Of a stretch of DNA of 64,000 nucleotides, positions 37,763-45,992 are shown in pieces. Numbering within the stretch: position 1 is the first letter of the stretch; every line of letters starts with the position of its first letter. The DNA lies in the IMG/VR virus record IMGVR_UViG_3300032116_000065, positions 1 through 64,000 of that record; one strand, 5' to 3'. The notes beneath the pieces are model-generated. The model was not told where the DNA came from, did not search any database, and saw only the letters and a list, made by a program, of their open reading frames with translations. The position numbers and the translations under genes are program-made. The DNA comes from a virus.

Positions 37763-40329
37763 TATTTGTCCTTCAACGCAGAAGTTGGCGCTGTGAAGTT
37801 TGATGTGTAGCGAGCATAGCCTTTGGTGATGCGAAGATCGTCTAAGAATCCATTTAATGATCTAGTATTACTTGCATCTGAAGCGCCTATGACAGAATAA
37901 TTTGTGCCACCATTATATGCATTTGTGTTTGTTGCAGTTGATCCAATTTGAACGCCGTCTACAAATGCTCTTAGTGAACTTCCTGATCTGCACCATGCAA
38001 TGTGATACCAAGTATTAATACTTGGCGACCATGAAAAGTTACTATCGAATGCTGTGTTGTATCTGCCGATAACTAAACCTACACCAGTTCTGTAAAGAAT
38101 ATCATAGGCTCCTGTTGTGCCATCAGATCCCAATATTGCTTGATCTGCGCCAACGGTATTGAAGCGCACCCAAGTTTCAACTGTGAAATCGCCAGATCCA
38201 AAATTTAATAGAGTTGCATTCTTGGTTATCTTGATATAATCACCAGTACCATCAAACGAAATAGAACCAGTACCATACTTAAATTGCGCAGTGCTAACTT
38301 TGGCATCACCGACTGTTTCAATTACATTCTTCGCTGTTTGGTCGAAGATGCCAGCGTTGGTGAAGTTGAGAAGTAAAGATGTATTAGCAATGTTTGTTGG
38401 TGGTGCTGTTGGTGGAGTAAACGCAGAAGTATAAACAGCAGTACCTTTCACAATTCGAAGACCTGACAGGTATCCATTTAGAGGATTAACTCCCGCAGAT
38501 GGTCCTGCGCCCACACCTAAATTAGAGGCACTATTCATTAAAGTCGTTGAGTTAGTGACAGTTGTAATCAAACTGCCATTCGTGAATAATCGTATCGAAC
38601 TTCCACTTCTCGTTAATGCAATATGAAACCATTGACCTGTTGCCATTGTTCCAAAAGAACTGCCGCTCAAAACATCCCATGTAGATCCAGAACTAGCGTA
38701 TGCTATGAGACTACCTGACGACAGGAAAATCAGATAGGGACTGATAGCTGCAGCATTCCATCCTTTATCAACAACAATTTGTGTGCCTGATACAGAATTG
38801 AAATATACCCAAAATTCAATAGTAAAATCAGTAAATGATTCTAATGCGACATTATCTGGTACTGACAGATAATCTCCAGTCCCATCAAAATACCCACCAC
38901 CACCCACATTTGCTGTTGAATACTCAGCAGTTGGAGCAAATGGAGACCATGCTTGAATAGAAGTATCACCATTGCGTGTGATTGTGAAGTTGTTATTGCT
39001 ATTGTCTATAAATCGATTTGATTGCAGTGTAAGTAATGCCGTATTGGCATCTGAAGTAAATTGTGTTGTTGATGGTGTGAAATTGGCTGTATATCTTGCA
39101 CTATTTGAAACTCTTAAATTAGAAATATATCCTGGCCAATTTTCAGTAGTGCCTGAAGTCCAAGAACCAATATATCCCGTTGATCCACTAAATCCTACAT
39201 TGGTTGTTGTATCTAAAACCTTTGTTCCACCAATAAAACCAAACACATTAGAAGATTGTCGAACAACTGCCACGTGAACCCATGTATTTTGAACTAGATT
39301 AGTTGCAGCTGTTGCTGCAGAAAAACCATAAAAACGAAGTTTTCCTGCATCTAATAACATTCCTAAACTAGTACTGGTTACAAAAATATCATGAAAACCA
39401 GAGTGATTTCCTGTGTAATATACCCATGCTTCAATTGTTAATGGTCCAGTTCCTATAGAAGATAATGTTGATCCAGGACTATAAGTTAGATAGTCTCCAG
39501 TTCCATCAAAATATCCACTCCATCCAGTTTGACTAAATGGACTAAATGTTCCTTGAGTTGCATTACCGTTTCTAGTAATAGTGAAGTTATTATTCGAAGA
39601 ATCCAAGAATGTATGATTGTTTTGATTATTCGTTCCGTCAGCATGAATCAATAAAACATTATTCGCAAACAACACACCTTCGCCTGTTGATGTTGTAACA
39701 GTAAATTGTCTTGTAGAATCTTGATTCTGTGCATCGGTTGCGACAACACTAAATGTATAGGTTGTTGTATTGCCTGATGGAGATGTGATTGTTCCACTGA
39801 TCAATCCATTTGCAGCAAGAGAAACTCCTGTTGGTAGTGAACTCCCAGCAGCAAGAGCATAAGTGATTGGAGCATCACCAGTTGCAGATAGAGAATAACT
39901 CCATGCGCTGAGTTCATCTTGCGATTCACTCAAACTTCCAGCAGCAGTCGCCCATGCAGGCTCAGCAGAAGAAATATAACCTGGAACAAAAATTGCAGTT
40001 GCACCAGAGTCTGTGTTGATCACATAAACTGGATAAATGCCTGCGGATAATGCTGGTGTTGTGAAAGAAATATTGCTTGCGCTGATGAATGACTTTGAAG
40101 GAACGGCATTACCGTTGATATAAATGGCATTATTTGTTTCGAAACCAGCACCGTTGATATAAACAGTTTGACCACCGACAGTGTTACCTGCTGTGTCATT
40201 TCCAGGATAGATCAAACTAGAGACGCGAGGTCCACCACCCGCAGAGATCTGATTCACCACAATTGTCGACAACTGCGTTGTTGTAATCGTATTTGCTACA
40301 ATTGCTGTTCCTGGTAATTTTTCTGCCAT
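37762..40329 (-). CDS. Modular adhesin with three LamG-like domains (paralogue)
   Basis: 855 residues with the same order as its downstream neighbour: leader, IPT/TIG, Ig/He_PIG, three LamG-like domains. The IPT, Ig and first lectin segments are nearly identical to the neighbour, while the loops of the lectin domains differ, which would change sugar specificity. Their C-terminal ends are almost the same at DNA level (compare 35205-35270 with 37785-37845). Tandem duplication followed by loop divergence is likely. Confidence 0.82.
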   Translation of the reverse strand: MAEKLPGTAIVANTITTTQLSTIVVNQISAGGGPRVSSLIYPGNDTAGNTVGGQTVYINGAGFETNNAIYINGNAVPSKSFISASNISFTTPALSAGIYPVYVINTDSGATAIFVPGYISSAEPAWATAAGSLSESQDELSAWSYSLSATGDAPITYALAAGSSLPTGVSLAANGLISGTITSPSGNTTTYTFSVVATDAQNQDSTRQFTVTTSTGEGVLFANNVLLIHADGTNNQNNHTFLDSSNNNFTITRNGNATQGTFSPFSQTGWSGYFDGTGDYLTYSPGSTLSSIGTGPLTIEAWVYYTGNHSGFHDIFVTSTSLGMLLDAGKLRFYGFSAATAATNLVQNTWVHVAVVRQSSNVFGFIGGTKVLDTTTNVGFSGSTGYIGSWTSGTTENWPGYISNLRVSNSARYTANFTPSTTQFTSDANTALLTLQSNRFIDNSNNNFTITRNGDTSIQAWSPFAPTAEYSTANVGGGGYFDGTGDYLSVPDNVALESFTDFTIEFWVYFNSVSGTQIVVDKGWNAAAISPYLIFLSSGSLIAYASSGSTWDVLSGSSFGTMATGQWFHIALTRSGSSIRLFTNGSLITTVTNSTTLMNSASNLGVGAGPSAGVNPLNGYLSGLRIVKGTAVYTSAFTPPTAPPTNIANTSLLLNFTNAGIFDQTAKNVIETVGDAKVSTAQFKYGTGSISFDGTGDYIKITKNATLLNFGSGDFTVETWVRFNTVGADQAILGSDGTTGAYDILYRTGVGLVIGRYNTAFDSNFSWSPSINTWYHIAWCRSGSSLRAFVDGVQIGSTATNTNAYNGGTNYSVIGASDASNTRSLNGFLDDLRITKGYARYTSNFTAPTSALKDK

Positions 40330-40341
40330 TTTCTTTTCCGA

Positions 40342-40443
40342 TTATCCGTTAAGTTTGGTAATAATAATACCAGAGCCGCCAGATCCACCATAAGAGGCGA
40401 AAGAAGCATCACCATCTGCACCGCCTTTTAGTTTTCTTGCCAT
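40342..40443 (-). pseudogene. 33-codon remnant joining two adhesin paralogues
   Basis: An intact 33-codon frame that reads MARKLKGGADGDASFASYGG and ends SGIIITKLNG. Its first nine residues are the shared adhesin leader (as at 34989-35183). Its last 23 match the C-terminus of the glycine-rich adhesin that ends at 32949, and the flanking GGAAAAGAAAATGGCA also matches that gene's downstream border. It is best read as the scar of an internal deletion between two paralogues. It might also be expressed as a mini-protein. Confidence 0.7.
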
Positions 40444-40447
40444 TTAT

Positions 40448-41062
40448 TTAGTTATAGATCTGCCCCACCTCGAGAGCAGTTAGATTCTCTTCCGAACCTA
40501 TTAATCCTTTTGCAAAAGTATTAAACGAAAGACTGACACGAGTTTGTTCGGCTTGTACTACATTTACTGAGTGTCTTAGCGAGGAAGGAAAAATCACTAA
40601 TCTTCCTTGAGTGGCTTCTAACCACCAAGTTTTTGAATTGTAGAGATTGAAATTATCTGTCGGAAAGGAAATCTGATCATAATGATTTTTTTCAAAGTAA
40701 ATTCGATCTTTTGAATTATCTGTTTGCACATAGAAAACACCAGAAAGAAATGAGTTTGGATGCTCATGTGCATGATGCCATTGCCCTGGTTTACTATAAT
40801 TAACCCAAGACTGCGTGATATACAAATTTACATCTTTTGATGGTGCAACAACTTCCTGAAAATAGGTATCAATGGAAGTCTGAATAAAAGCGCGGAGATC
40901 TTTAAGTTCTTCTTTTCGAAGAATAAATCTATCCGCGCTTGTTGTATTGCCCATGTTGGGCTTCATTTCAAGATCTAATAGAGCACCTTTCTCAATTTCA
41001 GTTAAATCTCGACCCAGATGAAACATTCCAACCGCAGTCGGAAATAATGATATAATTTGCAT
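40448..41062 (-). CDS. 2OG-Fe(II) oxygenase (TIGR02466 type) within the fibre cluster
   Basis: 204 residues. Iron-ligand cluster HHAHEHP (H99 and H101 the likely ligands), SGVFYVQ strand, H164 in SLRHSV and R175 in TRVSLSFN. Homologous in pattern to the enzymes at 766-1338 and 43915-44487. It sits among glycine-rich and lectin-type fibre genes, so it may hydroxylate fibre residues, but no substrate is shown. Confidence 0.87.
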   Translation of the reverse strand: MQIISLFPTAVGMFHLGRDLTEIEKGALLDLEMKPNMGNTTSADRFILRKEELKDLRAFIQTSIDTYFQEVVAPSKDVNLYITQSWVNYSKPGQWHHAHEHPNSFLSGVFYVQTDNSKDRIYFEKNHYDQISFPTDNFNLYNSKTWWLEATQGRLVIFPSSLRHSVNVVQAEQTRVSLSFNTFAKGLIGSEENLTALEVGQIYN

Positions 41063-41087
41063 AATATAACTCCATGATTAAAATAGA

Positions 41088-41456
41088 TCAAGCTGGAACA
41101 GAATCCTCTTCCCAAGAAAGAGTTGACTCGTTCCAAATATATGCTTTCCCATCATCTGGCTTTGCAACTGGTGCTTCCCAATCCGCTGTCGTGTTATTCA
41201 ACGTCCAAGATACAAATGGTTTTGGTGGAACAAATGCATCGAGTTCTGCATTGTATGCAAAACCGATACCAGCATAACGCTTGCGCATATTTCCGTTGTA
41301 AGAAGTTTGCTTCCATGTGCCGCCAAGTAGACGTTCACAGAATGCTGCACCGATGTGTTCTTTCTCAACACCGTGCGCATCAGATGTGTCATCATTACCG
41401 ACAACAATAACTCTCTTTACAACATTATTTTCATCTAACTCTGCAAAGTGTGCCAT
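41088..41456 (-). CDS. Conserved phage protein near fibre genes
   Basis: 122 residues, MAHFAELDENNVVKRVIVVG onward, with RYAGIGFAYNAELDAFVPPK. Proteins with this signature occur beside tail-fibre genes in many aquatic phages. A role in fibre assembly or as a virion component is likely but unproven. Confidence 0.75.
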   Translation of the reverse strand: MAHFAELDENNVVKRVIVVGNDDTSDAHGVEKEHIGAAFCERLLGGTWKQTSYNGNMRKRYAGIGFAYNAELDAFVPPKPFVSWTLNNTTADWEAPVAKPDDGKAYIWNESTLSWEEDSVPA

Positions 41457-41462
41457 ATTACA

Positions 41463-41744
41463 TTACTCCTTAGATTTGTACTCGTTCACTTCTTCGAAAT
41501 CTTCAGACTCAAAAACGCCTGTGATTTCCTGAATTTGTTTTTTCGTCCAGATTGTATTTATTGAATCTTCAAACTGCTTAATCTTTTCCATCGTATCATC
41601 TATTTCTTCCCACGTTGGCTGCGGTCTCTCGTCTTCCCAAATTGTTATATCACGATTGCTGATTTCCCAACGAGCACCTGGACGAAGTAGGTGCATTGCT
41701 GTGTTGATTCCATATAACTGATATATTTTTACTTCTTCATTCAT
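41463..41744 (-). CDS. Small acidic phage protein, tail-fibre-assembly-like
   Basis: 93 residues. LLRPGARWEISNRDITIWED resembles a short motif of small phage proteins (XkdW-like) found near fibre genes. Acidic helical C-terminus. A chaperone role is possible. Confidence 0.65.
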   Translation of the reverse strand: MNEEVKIYQLYGINTAMHLLRPGARWEISNRDITIWEDERPQPTWEEIDDTMEKIKQFEDSINTIWTKKQIQEITGVFESEDFEEVNEYKSKE

Positions 41745-41759
41745 AAAGTCACTCCAAGT

Positions 41760-43385
41760 TTACGGATTAAATTTTAAAATTACAATACCAGAAGACCCTC
41801 TACCTGCGGGATTTCCACCGCCGCCACCGCCACCAAGATTGTCAATTGCATTATTTCCTGCTGTTGTTGGTGCTGCTGGTCCTGCTCCACCATCTCCACC
41901 ACCTGATGGTCCTCCTATTGCTCTCGGTAGAGCACCTGTGTGTCCACCACCACCACCACCAAAGTACACATTGTACAATGTGCCACCTGCAATAAATGGA
42001 CAAATAATGCCAATTCCACCATTACCTGTTGCAGTTGGTGTTGCTGGGCTTGTGCTACCACCCACAGCGCCAGCGCCACCGCCTCCACCACCAGGATTTG
42101 GTCCACCAGTCGCATTGCCACCATTGTTTCCTTGTGATGGATAAACTGACGGAATATTTCCAGATCCTGCACTGGCTGTTGGTCCACCTGCTGTTCTTCC
42201 ACCGCCGCTTCCACCTGAACCACCTTGACCACGAGCATCGTTTGGAGTTCCTCCAGGTTGTCCAGGTGTTCCACCAGCACCACCGCCAGCAGAGGTAATA
42301 GTCCCAAATACACTATTTGTACCACTTGCACCTGAACCAGTGTCATATGGTGTTGCTGGATATCCTCCAGCTCCGCCAGCACCAATAGTAATTGTATAAG
42401 CATTGCCAGCAGTTAGTGGGTAATTAGAACCGAATCTAACACCACCAGCACCGCCACCACCGCCATACCAACCGCCTCCACCGCCGCCAGCAACAACAAA
42501 ATAATCGCAACTTGTGATACCAGTCGGACCAATAAATGAACTTGTGTTTACAAAAGCAACAACGCCTGTTCTTGACATAGAATATCTGAGAATAACAGTT
42601 CCAGAACCACCAGAACCACCAGCTGAACCACCATTCGGACCATACCCACCGCCGCCTCCGCCTCCGCCAAAGTTGGCAGTACCAGAACCACCTGGATATC
42701 CTGCTCCACCGCCAGGAGAAATTCCACCTTGACTTCCTGCGTTTGGATCTAGTGGAGTTCCGCCACCACCAGCACCATATCCACGCGCAGTACCAGTGAT
42801 TGATGACATTGCATTTTGTCCATTCGGACCGCCAGCACCACCACCACGACCTGTGCCTGGTGTTGCACTATATCCTTGTGCTGGACTATAAACGTTTGGT
42901 AGATTTCCTAATCCAGCAGGTGCGCCGCCAGAACCACCATTTTGTGGACCAGGTGCACCTGCGCCTCCACCATCTGTTTGTATTCCACCAGGAGTTGCAG
43001 GTGAGATACCAAAAAATGATGATGATCCAATGCTCCCGCCTCCACCACCCGCACCAATTGTAATAGTGTACAGATTATTTGCTGTAACTGCGTATCCAGA
43101 CCCTACTCTAAATCCACCACCGCCAGCACCAAATCCTGGGTTAAGATATGCACCTGCGCCACCACCACCACCGCCAGCAAGAACTAGATACTCGACAGTA
43201 GTAACACCATCTGGGCAACGCCACACAGATGATGAATTAAAATTTTGCACTACAGTTATTGCAGTAGAATCTGTGATGTATCCATATGTGCGAAAGAATG
43301 TGATATCATCAAGTGACCAAATACCTGCAACGTTTGCTGCAGTGGAACTAGCAATTCTTCTTGCGCCAATAAAACGTGTTGTCAT
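41760..43385 (-). CDS. Two-unit glycine-rich adhesin
   Basis: 541 residues. N-terminal anchor MTTRFIGARRIASSTAANVA, then two glycine-rich units opening with VWRCPDGVTTVEYLVLAGGG and FIGPTGITSCDYFVVAGGGG. Paralogous to 32949, 54513 and 56828, but with its own proline/glycine loop content. Confidence 0.78.
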   Translation of the reverse strand: MTTRFIGARRIASSTAANVAGIWSLDDITFFRTYGYITDSTAITVVQNFNSSSVWRCPDGVTTVEYLVLAGGGGGGAGAYLNPGFGAGGGGFRVGSGYAVTANNLYTITIGAGGGGGSIGSSSFFGISPATPGGIQTDGGGAGAPGPQNGGSGGAPAGLGNLPNVYSPAQGYSATPGTGRGGGAGGPNGQNAMSSITGTARGYGAGGGGTPLDPNAGSQGGISPGGGAGYPGGSGTANFGGGGGGGGYGPNGGSAGGSGGSGTVILRYSMSRTGVVAFVNTSSFIGPTGITSCDYFVVAGGGGGGWYGGGGGAGGVRFGSNYPLTAGNAYTITIGAGGAGGYPATPYDTGSGASGTNSVFGTITSAGGGAGGTPGQPGGTPNDARGQGGSGGSGGGRTAGGPTASAGSGNIPSVYPSQGNNGGNATGGPNPGGGGGGAGAVGGSTSPATPTATGNGGIGIICPFIAGGTLYNVYFGGGGGGHTGALPRAIGGPSGGGDGGAGPAAPTTAGNNAIDNLGGGGGGGNPAGRGSSGIVILKFNP

Positions 43386-43708
43386 GTCATTTCCAAAATG
43401 CTTACTGTAACATCTAGATGATTATTTGAAGAAGCAGTTCCAAAAATATAATCATTTGCTTCTAAAACTAATTTACCTGTCAAAAAGGTTGTTGCTGCAT
43501 CTGCAGGAACAGGAACAGTATATACTAGAGCCTTTGCTGCTGCTTCACTAGAATCATAAACGTACATAGTTACGTCGGCAGAGTTAGCACCATCTTTGTT
43601 TGCAATTTGTCCCATGATAACAATAGATGTTGCATTCGCAGGACAAACATAAACATTAGCATTAGCTGTTGTTAGTGATGCTGCTCGTAACTTAAATACT
43701 TGTGCCAT
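43382..43708 (-). CDS. Small beta-rich virion protein
   Basis: 108 residues, MAQVFKLRAASLTTANANVY onward. Similar in size and position to 34655-34987. Overlaps the adhesin gene by four bases. Possibly a fibre-base subunit. Confidence 0.7.
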   Translation of the reverse strand: MAQVFKLRAASLTTANANVYVCPANATSIVIMGQIANKDGANSADVTMYVYDSSEAAAKALVYTVPVPADAATTFLTGKLVLEANDYIFGTASSNNHLDVTVSILEMT

Positions 43709-43720
43709 TTTATTCTCCGA

Positions 43721-43912
43721 TTAGGATAATGCAATCACTAAACCAAGAGAAACACCACTTTCTGCTGCTGTTGTTGCGCTATTTGCTTGAGCATAAGCCG
43801 CATTTGCAGTTGCAAGAGCAGCATAAACTTGCGCCCATGTTGCAGAGTTCATCTGAGTGTCGGTAATAGTATTTGATGCAATTGCATCGCCAGGTAATAG
43901 ATTGATTGCCAT
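43721..43912 (-). CDS. Short leader-only fibre protein (paralogue)
   Basis: 63 residues with leader INLLPGDAIASNTITDTQM and an Ala/Asn helix WAQVYAALATANAAYAQANS. Same layout as 34989-35183. Confidence 0.68.
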   Translation of the reverse strand: MAINLLPGDAIASNTITDTQMNSATWAQVYAALATANAAYAQANSATTAAESGVSLGLVIALS

Positions 43913-43914
43913 TT

Positions 43915-44487
43915 TTAACCTACATTAAAACTTAAACTAATTCTTTCCGTTTTAGTCGGTAGAGTTCGGTGCAACATATGACTCATAAAGACCATTCCTC
44001 TACCCACATTGCTATTTATTTCTACGTTATGGCAGTTATTTAAATTATATTCTGTATAATTCGGAAGTTTTGGTTGCATAAAATGCCATGGTGCTTGGAA
44101 AACAAAATCTTTTTCTTCTGAACTTTGCAGCCAAAATACCCCAGAAATCATAGAATCATGATGATTATGTAAATCTTGATAACCACCTTCTTCATATAGA
44201 TTTAACCAACTATCTAAAATACTCAATTTAGAACAATCGATTTTCATTTGTTCGCAATAAACATAAACAAGATTACCAAGAAATTGCTTAATCCCTGAAA
44301 ATTCTGACAATTCTAAAATATCACTTTTAGTTCGAACCGTGCTTATACATTTACTATGAAATGGTGTTTCTGCATTTTTTAATAATATTTCTTTAGAAAT
44401 AGAAATTAAATTTTCTGTAATTAAACCTCTTTCTTCTTTAAACATAACATTACAAGGAAAAAGCATCAACATATTAAAATCATTCAT
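43915..44487 (-). CDS. 2OG-Fe(II) oxygenase (TIGR02466 type) within the fibre cluster
   Basis: 190 residues from MNDFNMLMLFPCNVMF. AGGA lies upstream and the ATG follows the previous stop by one base, so this start is preferred to one at 44628 that runs into the adhesin gene. Iron ligands in LHNHHDS (H107 with H109/H110), SGVFWLQ strand, H173 in MLHRTLP and R182 in ERISLSFN. The proline normally after HxH is missing (HHD). Second oxygenase inside the fibre cluster. Confidence 0.83.
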   Translation of the reverse strand: MNDFNMLMLFPCNVMFKEERGLITENLISISKEILLKNAETPFHSKCISTVRTKSDILELSEFSGIKQFLGNLVYVYCEQMKIDCSKLSILDSWLNLYEEGGYQDLHNHHDSMISGVFWLQSSEEKDFVFQAPWHFMQPKLPNYTEYNLNNCHNVEINSNVGRGMVFMSHMLHRTLPTKTERISLSFNVG

Positions 44488-44488
44488 A

Positions 44489-45991
44489 TCAAAGTCCTGT
44501 AATAATAATCGCTCCATTATTTCCTGATGCAGTACCAAGACCGCCATTACCAAACGTAGAAAGGAAGTTTGGTGATGTATTTGGACTCCATCGATAATTC
44601 GCTTGTTGCGTATTTCCGCTCGTGACAACGTTAGTATTTATGTACCCCGAACCGCCGCCTCCACCGAAGCCGCCAGCATCACCGCCACCTTCACCGCCAC
44701 CCCAGTAACCACCACCGCCACCACCAGATCCCTGATCCCCACCGTTGTATGTACCGATACCACCATTACCAAACCCAACACCACCAGCGGCTGCTGGAGA
44801 ACCTGTATTACCACCACCACCATTTCTTCCTGATCCAGAAGCGCCAGTGCGGCGACCACCATTACCACCCGCTCCAGCAGCGGATTGTGTTCCACCATAA
44901 CCACCTGCTCCCACACTGAGAGCGTTTTGGCCAGTTGTGCCACCTCCACCACCACCGCCTCTAGCCTCTGCTGGACCACCACCTGCAGAACCGCCACCAC
45001 CACCAGCGACAATAATTGCAGTTGAGTTTGATTTAAATTCGATACCAGAGCCAGCACCAGCACCAGATGCTGCACGACCAGAAGGAGTGCTGGCGCCAGC
45101 AGAGCCAACAACTACATTATACTGAACTCCACTCTTAAAGGCAATTATTCCTGTTGAGTATCCACCGCCACCACCAGTTCCACTACCATATCCACCACCA
45201 CCCGCGCCCCAAACTTGAACATTGGCGCTGAAGTCGCCAAGAGGGGTGATTGTATACGCACCGTTTGTTGTAAGATTAAGCGTTGAGCCTGTTGTAAGAG
45301 CGATATTGCTTTGACCATTTACAGCAGGAGAAATCGAGAATGTGAACAAAATTCCAGTATAAGAGAATGCTCTTTCTGAATTTTGATTTTCTTGGTCGGT
45401 TGCGACAACAGAGAAATTGTAAGTTGTCTCTGCTCCTGGTGGAGAAGTTAATGTTCCACTAATTAATCCATTAGAAGCAAGACTTGTTCCTGCTGGTAGT
45501 GAACTTCCATTAGCCAGAGTATATGTGATTGTTGAGTCGGATATCGCTTCAAGTTGTTTGTTCATTCCAGCACTAACGACAAATTGACCTAATGATGATG
45601 AAGTTACCCATGCTGGATCGCCAGATACTTGAAATCTTGGGAATGTTCCAACACCACCATCAGAATTCACAACATATAATTGATAAAGACCCTGAGTCAA
45701 CGCAGGAGTTGTAAACGAGAGTGAGTTTGCATTTGCTCTAGAAACTGTTGGTGCTTCTGTTCCGCCAGAAATGGAGCCAATAAAAACTTTGACATTTGGA
45801 TTAAATCCTGTTCCAGTGACAGTGATTGTTTGTGCACCAACAGAATTAGCAGCAGTATCGTCACCAGGATAACCAACAGAAATAACTTTTGGTCCACCAC
45901 CTGCTTGAATGACAGCACTTACGTCATTTGCAAGTTTTGCTACAGTGACGGATCCAGGTACAATTGCTGTTCCAACTAATTTACCAGCCAT
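44489..45991 (-). CDS. Modular adhesin: leader, IPT/TIG, Ig-like, glycine-rich
   Basis: 500 residues with leader (GKLVGTAIVPGSVTVAKL), IPT/TIG (about 34-120, ITVTGTGFNPNVKVF), Ig/He_PIG (about 130-215) and a glycine-rich C-terminus from about residue 260. The leader is more diverged than in the others. Followed immediately by an oxygenase gene. Confidence 0.78.
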   Translation of the reverse strand: MAGKLVGTAIVPGSVTVAKLANDVSAVIQAGGGPKVISVGYPGDDTAANSVGAQTITVTGTGFNPNVKVFIGSISGGTEAPTVSRANANSLSFTTPALTQGLYQLYVVNSDGGVGTFPRFQVSGDPAWVTSSSLGQFVVSAGMNKQLEAISDSTITYTLANGSSLPAGTSLASNGLISGTLTSPPGAETTYNFSVVATDQENQNSERAFSYTGILFTFSISPAVNGQSNIALTTGSTLNLTTNGAYTITPLGDFSANVQVWGAGGGGYGSGTGGGGGYSTGIIAFKSGVQYNVVVGSAGASTPSGRAASGAGAGSGIEFKSNSTAIIVAGGGGGSAGGGPAEARGGGGGGGTTGQNALSVGAGGYGGTQSAAGAGGNGGRRTGASGSGRNGGGGNTGSPAAAGGVGFGNGGIGTYNGGDQGSGGGGGGYWGGGEGGGDAGGFGGGGGSGYINTNVVTSGNTQQANYRWSPNTSPNFLSTFGNGGLGTASGNNGAIIITGL

Positions 45992-45992
45992 T

